Shown one piece after another: positions 57,194 to 64,000 of a stretch of DNA of 64,000 nt (positions within the stretch are counted from its first letter, which is position 1; the number at the start of each line of letters is the position of its first letter). The notes under the pieces were generated by a model. The model worked only from the letters and a program-made list of their open reading frames with translations. It was not told where the DNA came from and did no database searches. The translations under genes were made by a program, and so were the position numbers. Origin of the DNA: Pyricularia pennisetigena (taxonomy: Eukaryota > Ascomycota > Sordariomycetes > Magnaporthales > Pyriculariaceae); contig NW_021940918.1 of the NCBI RefSeq assembly GCF_004337985.1, positions 1,054,001-1,118,000 on the forward strand. Reading direction: 5' to 3'.

Positions 57194-58761
57194 CTAAGGT
57201 AGCTCGAATTCGTAGTACACGTAAGGTGTGTACTCGTTGCCCTCCCCAAAACCGACTCCAGCAGCGGCAATCTCAGAAGTCAATGCGGCATCATCCTGCT
57301 TGATCTTGCCTTGTTTGTCCCTCCCAAAAGCATTGCCTCCAAGGTAAGAGAATGACTTGTCCAACGAGGTCTTGACCTTCTTAACCAGCTTGGGATTTGT
57401 CTATAATCATACATTGCTTTTGTCAGCACTCCTCTTATGTCTCGTCCGCTGTCCAGAGGCATATATGGCACTCACCTTGATTAGGGCAGAGACAAACTCC
57501 AGCGGCAAGCCGTAGCGTAGGACCGTTTCCACAAACACCCGGAGAGCCATTACGTGTGCCCACACCATGACGCTCTCGCTCCAGCCCGTCCTGCCCAGAC
57601 GCAGGGCCTCGTGGAAGACCTTGCGCTCCTCCTTGGCGATGCGCTCCAGCTCGCGCTTTTCCTCCTCCTGTCCGCCCTCGACGTACTTATACTGGCGCGG
57701 TGTCCACTTCTGTTCTCGGCACTTCTGCAGGAACTCAGCAGCCGTCTTCTTGAACGTCGTCACGGCGAACAGAGTGAACTCGTCATCCTGCGCCACTTGG
57801 ATTGACGAACGAGGCACAACCATTGGAGCAATCGTTTCGTAGCTCTTGAGGAAGTCCTTCTTTGCAATTGACGGCACGGCAATGAGGTGTGTTTCTAGGT
57901 ACTCCGAGTCTTGCACCAGAAGGGAGGGCTTGACGATGGGGGTCAAGGACTTGGTGGCAAGGTTGCCTCTGCCACGCCGCTTTTGTTAGACCACTGGAGT
58001 TACGTGCAAGCAGAAGTAAAATGAGATAGGGAGTCACCGTACGTTTGTTTCCGTTGCAAAGCCGCCATGGTTGATTTGGTCGAGTTGTACTGAGTGAACT
58101 TGCCCTTGACGTCATTGTCGATGTTGACGAGCTCCTAAAGTACATGATGAAAGCTTGTGAGAATATAGTCGCATAGTAAGACGGTAGGGCTGTAGAGGTC
58201 CTGCTCATCACAAAATAACCGCTCACCTTTTGCATTGTGTCTATCAGCTCTCCCAATGGCCTGTCCGCTCGGTACCTAACCTTGTTCCAACTGAAATGGG
58301 TTATATAGTGGTCGGTAGGCTCTGGAGGCACATTCTGTTAGCTCGACTTGCGTACGGTTAGAGGAGAAAAAGAAAAAGAAGAAAAAAAAAACGTCGACCA
58401 TGGAGCGTCCCATCCCATCAAGACGATTATCCACAAGTCGGGTAGAAAAGCAGTAGATGTTTCACTAACTATCGTTGACGGTCTTGTGCTGCGCAACCTT
58501 GTCCTCATCCCCATCGAGGAGGTTCTTGAGCGAGTCAGCAACTCGAGACACCACGCCCTGGCATGCCGCCTCGAGCTTGGTGAGGTCGTCGGCCTGCTGA
58601 ACTAGCGCGTCAAGAGTGCCGATTTTGAACTCGGGTATTGTAAAGGGTTGGACGGAGCCGTTGTCTGAGGTGATGGTTCCGCGCAGTGCAGACAGGGCAT
58701 CATCGGTGTCGAACGCCCTCAGCGGCAAGGACACCAGGGCGTAGGTTGAAGGCGTGGGCAT
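57194..58761 (-). CDS. VMA5: V-type proton ATPase subunit C
   Basis: Five exons, minus strand: 58761-58470, 58321-58227, 58134-58043, 57968-57476, 57400-57194; 392 aa, the usual length. Subunit C links the V1 and Vo sectors of the vacuolar proton pump through the peripheral stators and leaves when the pump disassembles. Family marks: YALVSLPLRAF, FTIPEFKIGTLDALVQQADD, THFSWNKVRYRADRPLGELI, QDSEYLETHLIAVP, KSYETIAPMVVPRSS, EFTLFAVTTFKKTAAEFLQK, REQKWTPRQYKYVEGGQ, LRVFVETVLRYGLPLEFVSA and the end TPYVYYEFELP. The exon 1/2 join is placed at 58470/58321, because only this acceptor gives KTVNDKPTDHYITHFSWNK in frame; an acceptor 14 bp upstream would break the frame. Confidence 0.95.
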
Positions 58762-60355
58762 GGCGATTCGGAGTGAAGGAACTTCACTGCAGCATACCTC
58801 GGCTCGACAAGTTTCTGGTTCAAAAGCGACGAGAGCTTGAGCTCAGAGCCGGAGTCTCGGGGGAGCTCGGGATGATGCGCGCCGGCGGTCGACGGCGGAA
58901 ACTCAAGGGTTTTTAATGGTTCCTGGTGACACGGCAAGGTAAAACGGTATAGGGCCGTAAAGATTCGTCTAGGATGAGTACACGTGATAGCTCTACTTTG
59001 CTATTCGCAGCCCGAGTACATACCACAAACCGATGTTGGTGAGGTGTGAGGTTGGTTTGGGTATGGATTGGAGTGGAGTTTCCAAACTGAGGTGAGGTGT
59101 AGGCAGTGAGTTCTGCCCCCCCTCAAACCGTCAAGCAAGCTTGTGGATGGAGCTCGTTATGCCGCGGGCGGAGCACTGATCAGCACCAATTCGCACGGTG
59201 CTATGATGCTGGCAGCCTGTCCAGGACAGGGCAGGGCAGGGCAGGGGCAGGGCAGGGCAGCTCTTGGTTCTTTTTGAATGTTTCGACAGTAGGAACGCCA
59301 TTGAAGGGTCATGATATTTCTTTTTGGGTGGGGGTTCATGAGCCTCTCGATATTCGTACCTTAGAAATCGTTGATTGATGACTTTAACGTAAGAAGCCAG
59401 GATGCCTGATTTGATGAGGAAAATCGTGCAGTGATAATTACTTTGCAAGCCAGAAAACTCGTCGTCTCCATCAGCATCCGAGCCATTCGTAACCAGGATT
59501 TTGCAAGGGCACTTAGTGGTTGGTACATTCAGCTACCAAATGCCATCTTACCTAACCTGGAGGTGCCCAAGGTAGCTGGTAATATCATTTACTAAAGTCA
59601 CCTCCAAAAAAGGCTCGACGACAAAGCTGAGACCAGCCACCCGGCCACCAGGCCGACTTATCGCCAAGTATTTTGTACTCGGGGCCTGTTTTCACTTCTT
59701 CATTCTCACCCAGAACAAAAACTCCCCGACGTGCCTAACGCCAAGGCAGGCGACGTCGATTCGTCTTGTTTTTTTTTTTTTTTTTCTTTCTTTTTTTTTT
59801 CTGTCTCCCTCCCCCTCTTCCCTGACGTTAGGTCGGTGGCCAACTCCGACGCCATCTATCGTCGCAATTTCATTTCAATTCAATTCAATTCAAACTACTA
59901 CACTCACTACCCGCCTGCCTGCCTACCTACCTTAGCTATCGTGCCCGTCTCCCATATTGTCCGCCTTGTCGCACAAGGCCCCAAATTATGACAAATCGTC
60001 GTCTGAGGCCCAGCATCCTCTATCCGAACTTCCACAAAGCTGCAACATTGAGCAGTCCCTGAAGTTTGCTTGCTCATTGGCGCCGTTACACCCTGCTTGA
60101 TGATGTGGGAGGCCGTTTCCTGGACCCATTCAGGAGCCAACCGCCGGTGCTTAGCACACCTAGGAGAATTCATCCAGAGGTGGCGCCTCTCTCCCTCACC
60201 GACTCGCTCTACTCCGCACAAACACGCACGCAGCACGGCCGCGTCGCCTGCCCATTTGTTGTAAACAATCGACAGCAGCACGCTCGAGTCGAGTGAGGGG
60301 GTGCATAGCTGGGCAACGCAAACGCTGCTGCTGCTATTGGCATTGACGGGGAATC
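58762..60355. other. Divergent region VMA5 / AT-hook gene
   Basis: 1.6 kb holding both promoters. It has a GGGCA repeat (59229-59257), T-rich pyrimidine tracts (59766-59822) and a CAATT repeat (about 59874-59893) in the presumed leader of the AT-hook gene. No gene seen. Confidence 0.55.
59229..59257 (+). repeat. GGGCA repeat with six G-runs
   Basis: Six runs of at least three G separated by CA (29-31, 34-36, 39-41, 44-47, 50-52, 55-57 of the 59.2-kb block). This fits a G-quadruplex-forming pattern with 2-nt loops. Confidence 0.8.
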
Positions 60356-63300
60356 ATGTCGACAAATACGGGTGAGTTTGATTACCGATGTAATCCCGGC
60401 AGCCCTTCACCTAAATTTTTCCCCCTAACCTTGTACCCGAAAAAATGATACTTGACTGAGCAAGCATTTGGTCGACAAAAAAAAAAAAATGACACAATGC
60501 ATTGGCACAGCTTGCTGATTGCATCACTTCCACAGAGACAACTCCCCAGACTGCACACGATACCACACAACCTTCTTCCGTTTCGGCGTCCACGGGTGGT
60601 GCTGCCCTCGAGGCACCCTCGGCTGCGACGCCCGCATCACCGAATCGACCGCGCAAAGTTGCGCCTCTCCCGTTGGGTCCTATCGCCCACCAGCCTTCGG
60701 TCCCGACTGCTCCCGAAACCTTAAGCGCGATAGTTGACGCGCAGCATACGCCGCAGCAGTTTGCACCCCGTCAAGCACAGCTTCAGCAGATACAGCCGCG
60801 ACCATCGTCCGCCGACGCGGGCCCGCCTCCGTCACCATCGGGCGCCATCCCATGGACAGGTCCCACCTACGCGAACGGTTACAAGGACGGACGCGTTAAG
60901 GACCCAGTTCCCAGCAACCTTAGGGGCAAGGCCAACCCGCACGGCGGTAGCTTTAGTGTTATGCATATTGACATCAACACAGCCGAGGCGAAGAGACGGG
61001 ACGAAATTGCGAAACGTACCAGTGAGAGGACAGAGCGTGCCGCCAAGATGGCGCAGATGGCCGGATATACATCTTTTTCTCGGAGGAGACTCGACGAGGC
61101 ACCGAACTCACCGGTAGCCAATCTGTCGAGTTCCTCTCTTAGCATGACATCAACCGCCACCCCGAATGCACAGACTGGTCCCCGACAGACCAGTCTCGAC
61201 CCAAAACAAACCAAAGAGGAGCAGGCGCGCCTGTTGACTCTCCTTCGAACCCTCAACCCAGTTTCAGTCGTCGATCAGCTCTGCAAGGGACTTGCCTATT
61301 TCGGCGGCATTCCAGGTGCTCCTCCTCCCGAGGACGGAGTCTTCCCGGAAAGTGCTGAGAAGAACGGCTCTGGGAACCAATTTGTTGGCTTTATAGCTGA
61401 AATATTTCCACATCAGATCAGCAACCAAGCTCTGAATATGAGCCCAACGCGATCATACACTTTACTTCAAGACACGATTGACGACGCCTCCATGCCTCCG
61501 AAAAACATGTCTGCATCGCCGCCCAAAGAACCCGGCAAACGACCAAGAGGTCGCCCGAAGGGCAGCAAGGCCACCAAGGTCCGTAAGGACAAGGGTATGA
61601 GGAAAGTTCTTGCCAAGGCGCCTGGGGGCCACGGTGCTTCGATGGATCCCACATCATCAGTGGATGTTGATTCAAGCTGGGTCGATGTGGAAGAGAACGT
61701 AGGACACACACCAGGCGGGCAGGGAGTTCCCGGTCACATGGCACCCGCCGGCGATCAACAATATTCGGTTCCGAAAAAGAGAGGAAGGCCCAAGGGATCA
61801 AAGAATCGACCAAAGGAACATACAGGGGATCCAAACGCAAACGGCGATATGGGTACGCCCAACCCCAAAATGAAAAAGCCCAAGAAGCAGAGAAACGGGG
61901 CTGTCGATGACGGAGAGCCTTTCGACATGAATGGCCATCATCAAGGCAACACGGCTGAGTCTGCCATGGCGGCCATGAGGTCCTTACAACACACGAACAG
62001 TATGGCCCCGATCTCACTCACGCCAACCAATCAGCCCAACTCGACCACATACATGAGCCCACCAGCGCATACAATAGGCACGCCGACCGGAGCAAAACGG
62101 AAGAGAAACCCGATGACCGCTTCGAACCCAGATGGGAATGGACCAGAGACAGCTGGTCCTGGTATGGGCGGAATGCCACATTCTTTCATGGCAAATGGGC
62201 AGCTACCACCGCCAGTCGCCATGTCTCAGCCACCCAACAAGCGCCAGCGCCAGAGCAGAGATGGAAATAGTGTATCAGGAACGCCCGGAAATGTGTCTGG
62301 TGCACCAGGAGATTCGAGTCTCCCTGTTGTGGGAGATGCCGTGGTGGGGGATGATGGTTTTGAAAATCGAATTTCGACAGTTACCAACGATGACATCGAG
62401 ACGTTCGAGGCGCTACAGTCCCAGCTGGAACAGGAGACGGAGAGATCTCGCGTTCAAAATCACAGCCCACATGGACAAGTGCCTTTGTCGCAGTCACGTG
62501 GGCCAAATCACTATGAGAACTCCAACCACAGCATACCCCTTGGGACACAGCACAGCAGTACTCGTGTCTCAGAGGGCGAGGGTCGTACTAATAGCACGAG
62601 CCAGCCATTTCAGCAGCAACAGCAGCAGCAACAGCAGCAGCCGCCACCGCCATCGCAGCACCACACACAACAGACGCGACAACTGTCAGTCTCGTCCCAG
62701 CCACAGCAGCAGGCTCCAATGCAACCTCCTCGCAGCTCATCCCAGCCATACTACGCGCAGGTCGACGGCAACTCCTCATACTCCCAGCAATCTCAGCAAT
62801 CTCGGCCGCAGACGCAACAGCAACCGGCATCATCGCAGCAGTTTCCAGCTCAATCCCAGTCCCAGGCTCCGCAGCATTACAACTCGCAGCAATCGCGGCA
62901 ACAGCAACCGTATAACTCGTATCAGCATTCGCCTCAAGCCTACACTGCACCCCAGCAGACGGCTTCGAGGTATCCGCTCTCCCAACAACAACAACCACAA
63001 CAACAACCGCAACAATCCCACCAACAACAAAGACATCAACCACAAAGGCCGACGGCAAACACAGCAGTCAACGACACCGCCTACAGGCCAAGCAGCACGA
63101 CCTCAGCCGTGGGATTCAGCTCACCTTCATTCGGCTCGCAGCATGGCAGCCAGCAGGCATCAGCGGCGCCCTCGGTGAACACATATGCCCCGACTAGAAC
63201 GAACTCTTATAGTAGCACGCCCATGCGTCAACGACAGTCCCAGCCTGGTCCAGTATCTCATAATAACATGTCGGCCAATATGGAATCATTCCACGGCTTC

Positions 63301-63486
63301 GATACTGGCACCAACTCACTGTTCGACAATATGGGTCTCGATCCTTCGTCCCATGCGCCACTTGGACTCGCCGCTCCGTATAATCTCAACAGCGGTGGTG
63401 GCGTGGCGCGTTCTTCTTCAGGGTCTACAACAGATTTTGGTCAAAGTTTCCCTGCAGATAGATACTACAATGGTGTTCGTCGCTAG
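60356..63486 (+). CDS. AT-hook, polyglutamine-rich nuclear protein
   Basis: Two exons: 60356-60371 and 60536-63486; 988 aa. Two AT-hook motifs are visible, KRPRGRPKGSKATK at about residue 345 and KKRGRPKGSKNRPK at about 425; AT hooks bind the minor groove of AT-rich DNA, so a chromatin or transcription role is likely. A conserved-looking helical segment RTLNPVSVVDQLCKGLAYFG lies at about residues 245-265, and another, ISTVTNDDIETFEALQSQLE, at about 625. The C-terminal third is rich in Gln, Ser and Pro with polyQ runs of up to about ten. I do not know the family name. The frame is open from 60502 with an ATG, but the spliced start (MSTNT/ETTPQTAHD) uses a GTGAGT donor and clean CAG acceptor, so I prefer it. 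The exact start is uncertain, the rest is secure. Confidence 0.82.
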
Positions 63487-63960
63487 AGCGCACGAATGGC
63501 CATATTAGGATATCGGAGGATTTGTGGGTGATTTGTGCCCAGAGCAGTAAAGGGGGTGGTTTTTTTTTTCTTGTTCAAGGGAGGGGTTATTTGGCTTGCA
63601 AGCGGCATTCCTTGAAATCTTGTCTCTATTTTCTTCCTCGTTACAAACATTGGTCAAATTTGGGCGCACGGGTTTGTGAAGGAAAGCAATCATATCATGT
63701 ATCGAGATTACCCTTTTTCTCTTCATCTCTCCAAGAGAGTAATCCGGACGGACAACAGTGGGTTAATAATAATGATTGGATGGGTTTGTATAATGCCTGT
63801 TACGACTTGATGCCAAACTACTCACAACATCTGCATCTCATAGATATAAAATCTGAGCGTTGACCTTTTTGTTCTCGCATTTGTCGTGAATGCCTGCAAC
63901 ACTGCCAATATCACACTCGTATTTTCGTACACGTTTTTATGTACAACTAGTTGGTCAGGG

Positions 63961-64000
<40 letters not shown>
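63487..64000. other. 3' flank of AT-hook gene, ends in CT microsatellite
   Basis: Holds the 3' UTR of the AT-hook gene. No gene seen. It ends in a dinucleotide repeat cut by the window edge. Confidence 0.55.
63964..64000. repeat. (TC)n microsatellite at window end
   Basis: At least 18 TC units; the true length is unknown because the window ends inside it. Confidence 0.9.

Noticed and set aside
62132..63178. 348-codon alternate-frame overlap in the AT-hook gene
   Set aside because: It reads the polyQ codon repeat in another frame (Arg/Ser/Thr/His repeats) and has no domain.

Overview
The window is nuclear DNA of a filamentous ascomycete, most likely a Sordariomycete. The genes have short introns (mostly 60-150 bp, GTRAGT-type donors, CTAAC/TGAC-type branch sites, YAG acceptors), coding codons end mainly in G or C, and the gene set is fungal: a calpain-like PalB/Rim13 protease, a SAM-RA-kinase Ste11-type MAPKKK, a Vts1-type SAM protein and a peroxisomal ATP carrier. 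The MAPKKK resembles the Magnaporthales Mst11 type in domain order and length, but I cannot prove the species. I see no rRNA, tRNA, CRISPR array, intact transposon or secondary-metabolite cluster.

Layout. 0.4-2.6 kb, minus strand: SEN15-like tRNA-splicing endonuclease subunit and a DUF2985 membrane protein. 4.2-10.9 kb, plus strand: peroxisomal adenine nucleotide carrier, ribosomal protein eL29 and VTS1. 12.3-15.3 kb, minus: palB/RIM13. 16.7-18.3 kb, plus: SLC35F6-type transporter. 18.9-22.5 kb, minus: large LRR protein. 22.5-28.7 kb: 6.2 kb without a convincing gene. 28.7-31.5 kb, plus: STE11/MST11-type MAPKKK. 33 kb, plus: gamma-glutamylcyclotransferase. 34.3-36.7 kb, minus: septin-like GTPase with a C-terminal membrane segment. 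38.2-41.6 kb, minus: RING protein with Gly-rich and RD-rich tails. 42.3-43.1 kb, plus: prefoldin subunit 5. 43.3-45.3 kb, minus: unknown protein. 45.9-48.4 kb, minus: bacterial-type (mitochondrial) prolyl-tRNA synthetase. 48.8-52.1 kb, plus: NOC1/MAK21. 52.9-53.5 kb, plus: small unknown gene. 54.3-55.4 kb, plus: mitochondrial hotdog thioesterase. 56.2-57.0 kb, plus: APS kinase. 57.2-58.8 kb, minus: V-ATPase subunit C. 60.4-63.5 kb, plus: AT-hook, polyglutamine protein.

Most genes are unrelated housekeeping or signalling genes, not an operon-like system. Several are divergent pairs that may share a promoter: ProRS/NOC1 (about 450 bp) and RING/PFD5 (about 670 bp). PFD5 and its minus-strand neighbour are tail to tail at about 220 bp, as are APS kinase and VMA5. 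Gene models were built by hand from reading-frame continuity across splice sites; all reported joins keep frame, but none is checked against RNA.

The oddest features are very long homopolymer tracts inside introns (59 T in palB; 35 A followed by 23 G in the transporter gene), very small first exons (3-22 nt) in several genes, a stop-free intron of length 3n in the RING gene, the 6.2-kb gene-poor stretch upstream of the MAPKKK, and a septin-family GTPase that appears membrane anchored. I did not find a clear new multi-gene system.
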